A DNA stretch of 9,751 nt from JBAQMG01 sp049302575 (GCA_049302575.1 JBAQMG010000057.1:1-9751), one strand, 5' to 3'; counted from the first letter of the stretch, positions 1 to 6,633 are shown. Numbers and translations are program-made. Notes: a model not told the origin generated them from the letters alone.

Positions 1-738
1 GATTTGACGTGCCTCTTCACTCTGGAAACCGCGCAAGGGTATCAGTCCCTGACGGTATCTAGTAAGTCGCACCGGGACCACGGCTATTGATTGGAGCGCT
101 GGCCAAAATTCACTTAAACGCTCCACTGTTTCTTGAAGTACAACGCCATCATTATAGCCCGGAACTAAAACAAGCTGAGCGTGAAGGGTAATCCCGGCTG
201 CAGCTAAACGCTTAAGCTGATTAGGTAAATCTCCAGCACGCGGATTGTTCATTAACTTAACCCGCAGCTCCGAATTCCAAGCATGCACAGAAATATATAA
301 AGGACTTAGATGAAATTCTATTATACGCGAAAATTCCTCTTCCTCCAAATTTGACAGCGTAATAAAGCTTCCTTGAGTTAAAGACAGTCGATAATCATCA
401 TCCTTACCATACAGAGAACCCCTCATACCCCTAGGCATTTGAGCGACAAAACAAAAAACACAGTTATTCCGACAGGTTTTTAGCCCCCCAGAACTAACCG
501 TCTCGACCTCCAACCCGAGATATTCGTCTTCAGCACGCTCAATCTCTAATTCCCAGAGTTCCCCTCCGGCTTTTTCAATCAATAAAGAGAACTCTAGTTC
601 GGCCGTGAGATACTGGAAATCAATGATATCGGTTATTGCTTGACCATCGACACTTAACAACCGATCCCCAGGTTCAATTTCCATTTCAGCCGCTATACTT
701 TCTGCTTCCACAGTAGCAATCACTAGCCCTTTAGGCAA
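1..738 (-). CDS. DUF512 family protein: PDZ domain plus radical-SAM-like domain (3' end beyond window)
   Basis: Open for 246 codons to the window edge, so the C-terminal DUF512 part is missing. Residues ~1-65 form a PDZ-like domain (ESIAAEMEIEPGDRLLSVDG). Then comes a cysteine cluster C-R-N-N-C-V-F-C (C89, C93, C96) followed by PRGMRGSLYGKDDDYRLSL and SFITLSNL, the signature of this family. Further on are SVHAWNSELR and LVPGYNDG. The cysteines look like a radical-SAM [4Fe-4S] site; the reaction is not known to me. The start is uncertain. I chose TTG at 738 because GGGGGTG (745-751) lies 6 nt upstream and the PDZ homology begins there. GTG at 747 and ATG at 846 are in frame, but the ATG has no Shine-Dalgarno and its extra 36 residues would come from a heptamer repeat array. 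In related Firmicutes this gene usually precedes der; that neighbour would lie outside the window. Confidence 0.88.
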   Translation of the reverse strand, partial: MPKGLVIATVEAESIAAEMEIEPGDRLLSVDGQAITDIIDFQYLTAELEFSLLIEKAGGELWELEIERAEDEYLGLEVETVSSGGLKTCRNNCVFCFVAQMPRGMRGSLYGKDDDYRLSLTQGSFITLSNLEEEEFSRIIEFHLSPLYISVHAWNSELRVKLMNNPRAGDLPNQLKRLAAAGITLHAQLVLVPGYNDGVVLQETVERLSEFWPALQSIAVVPVRLTRYRQGLIPLRGFQSEEARQI

Positions 739-753
739 ACCCTTCACCCCCAA

Positions 754-998
754 ATTCGTGGTTCGATGTTCGATATTCGAACCTAGACTTCGATAAGAGC
801 TCTGATTTATCACAACTTCGAACCACGAACCACGAAACTCGAACATCGATAATGTCTCAGTTCTCTGATTTATCACAAATTTGGACCTCGAATCTTGGCT
901 CTTGAACCTCGATCTCAGCCCTCTGTTCTATGCCCTCTAATTTCACGCCTTCGTACCTGGAACCACGAACCTCGAACAATGATAATGCTTCCGATTTA
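754..998. repeat. Degenerate heptanucleotide tandem array A (35 unit lengths)
   Basis: The junction between the YphA-like gene and the DUF512 gene reads as 7-nt units, typically ctCGAAC, caCGAAC or ttCGATA. The phase can be read from the CG dinucleotides. Those at 791, 819, 826, 833, 840, 847, 889, 910, 952, 966 and 973 are all exact multiples of 7 apart. Those at 757, 764, 771, 778 and 946 sit in the adjacent phase, so only about one single-base slip occurs near 782. A 15-bp copy (tctgatttatcacaa) recurs 63 bp (9 units) apart at 801-815 and 864-878. A related unit (cgattta) follows at 992, 126 bp (18 units) after the second copy's tgattta. The array overlaps the last 46 codons of the upstream gene. 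No function is known to me. It is not CRISPR: units are contiguous, short and without spacers. Confidence 0.78.
801..878. repeat. Two 15-bp direct copies, 63 bp apart, inside array A
   Basis: The sequence tctgatttatcacaa occurs at 801-815 and again at 864-878. The offset of 63 is nine heptamers, so array A also has a higher-order repeat, as expected if blocks of several units were duplicated together. Confidence 0.85.
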
Positions 999-1513
999 AT
1001 AAATCCAAATATCATTAAGCTTACTACACCAAAATTCCACAAAAATGCATCGGGCAAGTCCACATAGCGGACAATTCCCCCGAAAACAAAGGGTATCAAG
1101 GCCTGATTTATAAAAACACTTCCAGCAACCGCTGCTGCCATACCCCAATAAGAAGCCGAAGCAAGCCAAGCAATCAAAAAACACAAGCTAACAGAGATCC
1201 ACTGATCATATAAAAGGATTCCCGGTTCATTAACTAAGAACAGATCAAGCAGTACCAAACTCAAAAGCGTAAGCAGCAGAGCAGAAAAACGGCGTTCAGC
1301 CTTTTGCCAAGCCCACCACCAAAATACCAAGATAACTGCTAAGCGGGCATAATTCAAATGCCAAGGTACTCCCCCGCCCATTAGAGAATCGACAATTCTA
1401 CCGACGAGCCAGGCTAGGCAAAGCGAGAGATACAAACGACGAGCAGGATGTCTCTGAGTCCAAGTCACCAAGGTCAAAAGCAAGATAGTTGCTTCACCGT
1501 AGGGAAACTCCAA
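857..1513 (-). CDS. Small multi-pass membrane protein, YphA-like
   Basis: A 218-residue hydrophobic protein of unknown function. About six membrane segments are visible, roughly at residues 27-44, 55-70, 77-95, 103-120, 122-145 and 157-173, with short charged loops (QRHPARR, QKAERRF). It starts with TTG at 1513, 8 nt after GGAAGG. Comparison with Bacillus YphA rests on size, hydrophobicity and position between an rpsA-like gene and the DUF512/der region; I see no diagnostic motif. From residue ~173 the protein stops looking like a membrane protein. The tail is charged and repeats with a 7-residue period (EVRGSRY, EVQEPRF), because it is translated from the heptamer array: 21 nt is three units and seven codons. 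The original C-terminus was probably near residue 173-180. The gap to the SEDS gene upstream is 60 bp, so the two are probably co-transcribed. Confidence 0.72.
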   Translation of the reverse strand: MEFPYGEATILLLTLVTWTQRHPARRLYLSLCLAWLVGRIVDSLMGGGVPWHLNYARLAVILVFWWWAWQKAERRFSALLLTLLSLVLLDLFLVNEPGILLYDQWISVSLCFLIAWLASASYWGMAAAVAGSVFINQALIPFVFGGIVRYVDLPDAFLWNFGVVSLMIFGFIKSEALSLFEVRGSRYEGVKLEGIEQRAEIEVQEPRFEVQICDKSEN

Positions 1514-1521
1514 ACGTATCG

Positions 1522-1527
1522 CCTTCC
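1522..1527 (-). promoter_or_regulatory. Ribosome binding site supporting a TTG start
   Basis: AAAGGAAGG on the minus strand lies 8 nt upstream of TTG at 1513. No ATG or GTG is placed well for this site, so it supports the TTG start of the YphA-like gene. Confidence 0.65.
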
Positions 1528-1573
1528 TTTTGCGATGATCTTAGCTTCCCTATTATTCCCGTCTGCTAGAACT

Positions 1574-2743
1574 TTACACAGAAACCTGTCTAGATTGTTC
1601 AGTTAGAAGAGTAACCTTAGGCCTTCGATACCGTGAAATATTTAGTAAGAGTCCTAACTCCACAAGAGTCACCAGCAACGATGTCCCACCATAAGAAATC
1701 AAAGGCAAGGTTATTCCAGTCAGCGGCATAACACCTGTCACCACCGCTAAATTAATCGCTGTTTGCAGGGCTAAGGTCGAGGTGATTCCGTAACCAAGCA
1801 ACCGGCCAAAACGATCCGGGCATTGCCTGGAAATCTGATAAGCCCGAAAAAACAAGGAAATAAACATGACTAAAAGTAAGGTTGTTCCCCAGAGACCCAA
1901 TTCTTCCCCCACTATTGCAAAAATAGTATCCGTATAATTTTCCGGCAAAAAGCCATATTTCTGTAAACTTCGCCCAAGACCAACACCCAAAACACCACCG
2001 GTACCAAAAGCAATCTCCGCATTAACAATCTGATAACCCTCTTTAGAGGCATAATTCCAAGGGTTTAACCAAACTTGAACACGTTGCCATTGGTAAGGTG
2101 TCTGACGTACAAAGTAATATAACACTGTCCCACAAATCGGTGCGGCTATGGCAAACCATCTCGTGGGCAATTCCGTTTGCAAAAGCATTGCGGTAGCTGT
2201 CAGCCCTAAAACCATAGTTGACCCTAAATCGGGCTGTTTGTAAACTAAACCCAAGATCGGCAGTAATACTCCGATAGGTAAATAAAGGTCTTGGAGAGAA
2301 CTTACCGGATACCGATCAAGAATATGGGCATAGAAAAGAATTAAAGTTAATTTAACAAGTTCCGAAGGTTGAAAAACCACCCCGAAAATTTTAATCCAAC
2401 GAGCCGCTCCTTTAGCTTCAATCCCAGCCTCACTAAAAAGCACCGCTAGTAAGAGTAATACACTTACCAGCATAGCCAGCCCAGCAAACTTCCGCCAGAA
2501 GGTATAAGGAATCTTCATCGCGACAAAGGCGCAGCACCCTCCGACTAAAGCCCATTTCAACTGTTGCAAAACATAATAAAAGGCATTTTGATTATCTGTA
2601 AAACTAAAACTTTTTACAGCTCCAGCACTGAGTACCATAATCAGCCCAAACAATAAAATAGCTACAGACATAAAAAGCAAGGGGAAATCTGGTTGGCGAA
2701 GTTTATGCACTCTCTTTAATTTGGGAACACGTTTTCGACTCAT
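1574..2743 (-). CDS. SEDS family lipid II polymerase, FtsW/SpoVE type
   Basis: A 389-residue polytopic membrane protein of the FtsW/RodA/SpoVE family, which polymerises lipid II into glycan strands with a partner class B penicillin-binding protein. Family signatures in order: GLIMVLSAGAV in the first membrane segment (~33-43), ARWIKIFGVVFQPSELVKL (~114-132), KQPDLGSTMVL (~169-179), NAEIAFGTGGVLGVGLG (~241-257), FLPENYTDTIFAIVGEELG (~265-283) and PLTGITLPLISYGGTS (~340-355). D272, in the last-but-one motif, matches the aspartate reported essential in SEDS enzymes. The first segment favours FtsW/SpoVE over RodA. Which role it has, vegetative septum or spore cortex, cannot be told here because no penicillin-binding protein or other division gene is adjacent. 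The length is normal. The basic N-terminus (MSRKRVPKLKR) should be cytoplasmic. ATG at 2743 has a clear AAGGAGT site. Confidence 0.93.
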   Translation of the reverse strand: MSRKRVPKLKRVHKLRQPDFPLLFMSVAILLFGLIMVLSAGAVKSFSFTDNQNAFYYVLQQLKWALVGGCCAFVAMKIPYTFWRKFAGLAMLVSVLLLLAVLFSEAGIEAKGAARWIKIFGVVFQPSELVKLTLILFYAHILDRYPVSSLQDLYLPIGVLLPILGLVYKQPDLGSTMVLGLTATAMLLQTELPTRWFAIAAPICGTVLYYFVRQTPYQWQRVQVWLNPWNYASKEGYQIVNAEIAFGTGGVLGVGLGRSLQKYGFLPENYTDTIFAIVGEELGLWGTTLLLVMFISLFFRAYQISRQCPDRFGRLLGYGITSTLALQTAINLAVVTGVMPLTGITLPLISYGGTSLLVTLVELGLLLNISRYRRPKVTLLTEQSRQVSV

Positions 2744-2750
2744 TCAGTTC

Positions 2751-2757
2751 ACTCCTT
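2751..2757 (-). promoter_or_regulatory. Ribosome binding site of the SEDS gene
   Basis: AAGGAGT on the minus strand, 7 nt upstream of ATG at 2743. It fixes this start, so the basic N-terminal extension before the first membrane segment is real. Confidence 0.75.
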
Positions 2758-2785
2758 TTCGTGTTCCGTTCCGGAGGTCATTCCA

Positions 2786-2939
2786 GAAGCCATAAATCAG
2801 AAGCCAGAGCTCAGAAATTGGAGAGCTGAGCTCAGAAATTGAAGCCTCGAAGTCCGAACTTCGAGGCTTCGAGGCTTCAATCAATTATGCATTATGCGTT
2901 GTTTATTGTGCATTATGCATTATACATTCCGTATTGCGT
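2786..2939. repeat. Degenerate heptanucleotide tandem array B (22 unit lengths)
   Basis: Most of the gap between ispH-S1 and the SEDS gene reads in 7-nt units. In the left half, GA dinucleotides fall at 2786, 2800, 2807, 2814, 2821, 2828, 2835, 2849, 2856 and 2863, all multiples of 7 apart. From 2884 to 2939 the units change to ATTATGC-like: 2884, 2891 and 2912 are exact ATTATGC, while ATTGTGC, ATTATAC and ATTGCGT are variants. A 14-bp copy (gagctcagaaattg) occurs at 2807-2820 and 2828-2841, 21 bp (three units) apart. CGA triplets at 2848, 2855 and 2862 recall array A. The array enters the end of ispH-S1 and supplies its TAA stop at 2920-2922. Confidence 0.75.
2841..2870 (-). repeat. Perfect 13-bp inverted repeat (hairpin) in array B; possible terminator
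   Basis: Positions 2841-2853 are exactly complementary to 2858-2870 around a 4-nt loop, which reads TCGG on the minus strand. A second copy of the right arm, shifted by 8 bp (2865-2878), offers an alternative 14-bp pairing with 2839-2852. The hairpin lies about 50 nt past the ispH-S1 stop. It could terminate or attenuate transcription, or stabilise the 3' end of that mRNA. The minus-strand sequence after the stem (AATTTC) is not a U tract, so a classical intrinsic terminator is not supported. Confidence 0.7.
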
Positions 2940-5055
2940 CTCCAATCGTCATTTCGGGAGTTTCAGGTTGCTGAGCCAGGGCCTCAGCAGCTACTTCAGC
3001 TACAGCCTCTTCAACTGCATCACGAATACTCAAACTAATTCTTTTCTCCTCTGGTTTACACTCGATAACTTTAGCGCTCACCATATCCCCGACCTTAACC
3101 ACTTCTTCGACCTTGATAATGCGTCGATTGGCAAGCTGGGAGATATGTACTAAAGCATCTACCCCGTCCTCCAATTGAACAAAGGCCCCAAAAGGGACAA
3201 TGCGCACAACTTTACCATTGACCACAGACCCTAGCGGATATTTCTCTCCTAGAAGCGTCCAGGGGCTTGGCTGTAGTTGTTTAAGACCTAAAGAAATCTT
3301 ACCCGTTTCAGTCTCAACTTTAAGAACCTTAACTTCTATTTCATCTCCAACCTTGATACGTTCTGAAGGATGGGCAATCCGGGAATAGGATATATCAGAA
3401 ATATGCAGTAACCCGTCTACTCCCCCAAGATCAACAAAGACGCCAAAGGTCGCTAAACGCCGAGCGACACCTTGAACAACATCTCCTTCTTTCAACGTTT
3501 CTAAGAGTTGAGCACGCTTTACGAGCTGTTCCTCGGCTAGAATAACTTTTTGAGAAAGGATAACTTTGCGCCTTGAAGGATCGAATTCCAGAACACGCAG
3601 ACGAAGCGTTTGCCCTAAAAAGACGTTTAAATCTTCAATATAACCTAATTGAATTTGGGAAGCTGGGACAAACCCTCGCATACCCAGATCGACAAGCAAG
3701 CCGCCTTTGACAACCTCAGTAACTACGGCTTTAATTTCTTCTTTATTTTCAGCAAATTCAGCCAAACGGTCAATGGCATCCGTCTCCCCAGCTCGGCGTT
3801 TAGACAAGACAGCATACCCTTCTTCGTTCTTCACCTGCATAACCAAAGCAGAAATACGCTCACCCACTGAAACGACTTCAGCTGGATTGCTTACAGGTGA
3901 AATCGATAACTCCTTTAACTCAATGATCCCTTCCGACTTCCAACCTATGTCGACAAAAACTTCGTCACTGGTCAGTTTGACGACAGTCCCTGTAACCACA
4001 GCCCCCCGATGCATTTTCTGAAAATCCTTATCCCAACTTGACATATCCAGCATTTCCGTGCCTTGGCTATCTTGACTATCCGCAGTTACAGAATTACCCT
4101 CTATCGATGTGTTATTTTCCACTATTGCATTAGCTTCTTCTAGTGTATTAGCTTCTTCTAGTGTATTTTGTGAAATTGTGCCTTCTTCTGCAATTGTATC
4201 TTCCTTTATTGTAGCAATCTGTTCAGCTTCGTTTATTTCAGACATTTTGTTATAAACCTCCTCTATTATCCAGTCTGGAGTTGAGGCCCCCGCAGTTAAA
4301 CCTGCTGTATGAGCACCTATAAACCAGATCTTTTGCAATTCAGCAGCCGTTTCAATTAAATAAGTCGCAGTTTTTTCTGTACATATCGTGGCCAGCTTAC
4401 AGGTATTGGAACTATTTCGCCCACCCACCACAATCATCACATCAACTTGACCCGCCAACTCCAGAGCAACTTCCTGCCGCTCATGAGTAGCATTACAAAT
4501 TGTATTATGAACAGTAAGCTGATCTGTATGCTTACGAAGTTCCTCAACGATTTCGAAAAAATCATCTTTTTTTTGAGTAGTTTGAGCTAAAACCTCTAAC
4601 TGGAGAAAAAATTGAAGTTCTCTGGCTTCTTCAATTTTTTCAAGAGGGATAGCCTGTTCTCCTGCCCAGCCGAGTATCCCTTGTACTTCGGGATGGAGCT
4701 TATCCCCTACTACAATAACTTGACTCGTTTTAGCAGACTTTGCAGCAAGACGTTGAGCTTTTTGAACAAAGGGACAGGTCGCGTCAACTACAGTAACTCC
4801 CCGTTCAGCTAGTTCAGCATAGACGTAGGGTGCTACACCATGAGATCGAATAATCATTGTTTGGGTAGAGTCAGCTTCCGCAACAGAATTTACAACTTTA
4901 ATACCTTGTTGAGCTAGACGGTCTACCACTTGCTGATTATGGATGAGAGGCCCAAGGGAGGCAGTTTTAGAGGTTTCTGCCGTGCGTTCGGTTAAATCAA
5001 TCGCCCTTTTTACACCGAAACAAAAACCGGCTTTGGCCGCACGTATAACCTTCAA
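2920..5055 (-). CDS. ispH: Fusion of IspH (HMBPP reductase) and a four-domain ribosomal protein S1
   Basis: A 711-residue fusion. Residues ~1-275 are IspH, the [4Fe-4S] enzyme that reduces HMBPP to IPP and DMAPP in the last MEP-pathway step. C12 (GFCFGV), C94 (DATCPF) and C187 (TICNAT) match the three cluster cysteines. H39, H72 (SHG), H121 and E123 (HPEVQG), T159-T160 and the GGRNSSNT/GASTPDW loops are active-site positions. An acidic linker (~276-340) follows, then four S1 RNA-binding domains at ~349-420, 438-505, 522-592 and 608-678, then an alanine/glutamate-rich tail. This fusion is known in Clostridia, where S1 probably acts in translation or RNA binding. The start is TTG, set by GAGGAGGG 6 nt upstream and by the family's MKVIRA beginning. 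The last codons and the stop are read from a heptamer array. Confidence 0.95.
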   Translation of the reverse strand: MKVIRAAKAGFCFGVKRAIDLTERTAETSKTASLGPLIHNQQVVDRLAQQGIKVVNSVAEADSTQTMIIRSHGVAPYVYAELAERGVTVVDATCPFVQKAQRLAAKSAKTSQVIVVGDKLHPEVQGILGWAGEQAIPLEKIEEARELQFFLQLEVLAQTTQKKDDFFEIVEELRKHTDQLTVHNTICNATHERQEVALELAGQVDVMIVVGGRNSSNTCKLATICTEKTATYLIETAAELQKIWFIGAHTAGLTAGASTPDWIIEEVYNKMSEINEAEQIATIKEDTIAEEGTISQNTLEEANTLEEANAIVENNTSIEGNSVTADSQDSQGTEMLDMSSWDKDFQKMHRGAVVTGTVVKLTSDEVFVDIGWKSEGIIELKELSISPVSNPAEVVSVGERISALVMQVKNEEGYAVLSKRRAGETDAIDRLAEFAENKEEIKAVVTEVVKGGLLVDLGMRGFVPASQIQLGYIEDLNVFLGQTLRLRVLEFDPSRRKVILSQKVILAEEQLVKRAQLLETLKEGDVVQGVARRLATFGVFVDLGGVDGLLHISDISYSRIAHPSERIKVGDEIEVKVLKVETETGKISLGLKQLQPSPWTLLGEKYPLGSVVNGKVVRIVPFGAFVQLEDGVDALVHISQLANRRIIKVEEVVKVGDMVSAKVIECKPEEKRISLSIRDAVEEAVAEVAAEALAQQPETPEMTIGDAIRNV
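4129..4164. repeat. Perfect 18-bp tandem duplication in the IspH-S1 linker
   Basis: Two identical 18-bp copies (4129-4146 and 4147-4164) encode NTLEEA twice. The repeat is in frame and lies in the acidic, glutamate- and asparagine-rich linker between the enzyme and the S1 domains, where length changes are likely tolerated. Confidence 0.9.
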
Positions 5056-5061
5056 GCTTGT

Positions 5062-5069
5062 CCCTCCTC
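5062..5069 (-). promoter_or_regulatory. Strong ribosome binding site supporting a TTG start of ispH-S1
   Basis: GAGGAGGG on the minus strand lies 6 nt before TTG at 5055. It is the best Shine-Dalgarno in the window. Together with the conserved MKVIRA protein start, it makes the TTG assignment firm. Confidence 0.85.
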
Positions 5070-5093
5070 TAAAGAAACTAAAACTAAAAAATT

Positions 5094-5173
5094 ATTATAC
5101 TGATTTCGCTGCTACTCCGCATAATTCCTGCTAAATTATTAGTCTTCTTATCCTTAAATATTCTCCAAGTCAA
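5094..5173 (-). promoter_or_regulatory. Candidate sigma-A promoter(s) upstream of ispH-S1
   Basis: The 134-bp gap between manC and ispH-S1 holds two candidates on the minus strand. The first is TTGACT (5168-5173), 17 nt and TAAGAA (5145-5150). The second is an exact TATAAT (5094-5099) with no convincing -35 box; it would give a leader of about 30 nt. Either would let the housekeeping block be transcribed apart from the polysaccharide genes. No hairpin terminator is visible after manC, so read-through also remains possible. Confidence 0.35.
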
Positions 5174-5189
5174 TTCAAAACCATGCAAC

Positions 5190-6572
5190 TTAATTTACCC
5201 AACGACAATGCTGCTCGACTTCTTCCCAGGTCATAAAAATTCGAATAATATCCTCTTCAACAAGGTTACTCCCCATTTGAACCTCGATTAACTCCAAATC
5301 CGTGCTGGCACGCAAGCCGTGTTTGGCCCCAATCGGTATATTCCAGACGTCTCCGGGCCGAACCCGATGAACTATTCCATCTAAGGCTAATTCACCTTCG
5401 CCGCTGATAATTGTCCATACTTCACTCCGTTTTTTATGCTCTTGGTAACTTAAATTTTTACCAGCTAATACACCTAACCGTTTGGTTAAAACTTCCTTCT
5501 CCCCAACAAACACCGTATGATCCAGCACACGATACCAACCCCAACGTTTTTCCTCGAACATTGGACGCCGGTCGAACTTTCCCACGAGATCCTTAACCAT
5601 TGGACTAGAGTCTTTATCCGATACTAACACTCCATCCGGACTCACGACTACCACAGCGTTAGACAAACCAAGTACAGCCACCGGAATATCCAACTCATTT
5701 ATGACATGAGTGTTACAGGAATCCTCACTAATGATTCCCAGACCGACCATAACATTGGGCATTTCTTCAGTCAGAGTATTCCAAGTGCCAAGATCCTTCC
5801 ACGCTCCATCATAACGCAGCACGACAAGATGTTTAGCTTTCTCCACCACTTCATAGTCAAAACTAATTTTAGGCAAAGCACCATAGTTCTGAAGTAATTC
5901 CTCGTATTGCGTTGGAATACCCAACTCATCTAGTTGGGAAATTAGAAACCCAAGTTTAAAGGCAAAAATTCCACAATTCCATAAACCCCGTTGCTGGATA
6001 AGCTCTTTAGCAACGGCTTGGGTTGGTTTTTCTCTAAAATGACTTACCCTAGAATAGGGCTGCTTATCCTGCTTATCCTGCTTAAACTCAGGAACGATAT
6101 AACCATATTTCTCCGAGGGAAAAGTAGGAGTTACTCCAATTAAAGCCAGATTAGCCTGCGTTGTTCGCAACACAGTTTCCAACTCTTTAACCTTATTGAA
6201 AAAACCAGCTTCAACATAAGGATCAACCGGCAAAACAGCCACAACCTCATCCAGCTCAGTTTTTTCCACAGAATAAAGATATGCAGCGGCCAAAGCGATC
6301 GCCGGAAAAGTATCCCTCCGCTCTGGTTCAACAATCAGCTTGACAGCAGGTCCTAATTGACTTTGAATCATATCTACTTGTGATTTACTGGTTGCTACTA
6401 TAGCTGAATGAGCAAGGCCAACCGCCCCTAACTGCCCCCAAACTCGTTGGACCATGGAAACTGGTTCGCCCTGCCCATTTTGTAAGACTTTCAGAAATTG
6501 CTTTGATCTGGCATCATTGGACAAAGGCCAAAGCCGTTTGCCGGAGCCGCCGGATAGTAAGATTAATTTCAT
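5190..6572 (-). CDS. manC: Mannose-1-phosphate guanylyltransferase / mannose-6-phosphate isomerase (type II)
   Basis: A 460-residue, two-domain enzyme of the ManC/AlgA/CpsB type, close to the family length. Residues ~1-335 are the GDP-mannose pyrophosphorylase domain: GGSGKRLWPLS near the N-terminus, EKYGYIVPE (~154-162), HFREKP (~178-183), WNCGIFAFK and GAWKDLGTW. Residues ~340-455 are a cupin-type phosphomannose isomerase domain with the full Q-x-H-x2-R-x-E-x-W motif (Q377, H379, R382, E384, W386) and IPIGAKHGL. Together they can turn mannose-6-phosphate or fructose-6-phosphate into GDP-mannose for surface glycans, which fits the adjacent GT4 gene. The signature ends in SND instead of the usual SR, a small departure. 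A 9-bp repeat gives KQDKQDKQ at ~164-171, in a loop. ATG at 6572 is preferred to GTG at 6581, because GGAG overlaps the GTG but lies 8 nt from the ATG. Confidence 0.92.
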   Translation of the reverse strand: MKLILLSGGSGKRLWPLSNDARSKQFLKVLQNGQGEPVSMVQRVWGQLGAVGLAHSAIVATSKSQVDMIQSQLGPAVKLIVEPERRDTFPAIALAAAYLYSVEKTELDEVVAVLPVDPYVEAGFFNKVKELETVLRTTQANLALIGVTPTFPSEKYGYIVPEFKQDKQDKQPYSRVSHFREKPTQAVAKELIQQRGLWNCGIFAFKLGFLISQLDELGIPTQYEELLQNYGALPKISFDYEVVEKAKHLVVLRYDGAWKDLGTWNTLTEEMPNVMVGLGIISEDSCNTHVINELDIPVAVLGLSNAVVVVSPDGVLVSDKDSSPMVKDLVGKFDRRPMFEEKRWGWYRVLDHTVFVGEKEVLTKRLGVLAGKNLSYQEHKKRSEVWTIISGEGELALDGIVHRVRPGDVWNIPIGAKHGLRASTDLELIEVQMGSNLVEEDIIRIFMTWEEVEQHCRWVN

Positions 6573-6580
6573 TTGACACA

Positions 6581-6587
6581 CTCCTAT
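6581..6587 (-). promoter_or_regulatory. Ribosome binding site that decides the manC start
   Basis: ATAGGAG on the minus strand lies 8 nt upstream of ATG at 6572. The in-frame GTG at 6579-6581 shares its first base with this site, so it cannot be the start served by it. Confidence 0.7.
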
Positions 6588-6633
6588 TATGAATTTAGAG
6601 AGTAGACAACAACTGTGCGGAACCTAATTTTCT

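Noticed and set aside
754..998. CRISPR-like repeat array
   Set aside because: Units are 7 nt, contiguous and degenerate, without unique spacers; no cas gene is present.
2841..2880. Classical intrinsic terminator after ispH-S1
   Set aside because: The hairpin is strong but is followed by AATTTC rather than a run of T, so it is kept as a hairpin of unknown role.
2839..3153. Plus-strand reading frame of about 104 codons
   Set aside because: It is antisense to the array and the end of ispH-S1, with no ribosome site or recognisable protein; the same holds for the other plus-strand frames.
4036..4070. Internal start producing a free S1 protein from ATG at 4053
   Set aside because: Only a weak AAGG lies upstream, with no strong ribosome site; the conserved fusion frame explains the region.
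6140..6334. Minus-strand reading frame of 64 codons within manC
   Set aside because: It is an out-of-frame shadow of the well-supported manC gene, with no start site evidence.
6579..6581. GTG start for manC
   Set aside because: It overlaps the GGAG ribosome site; ATG at 6572 matches the family start.
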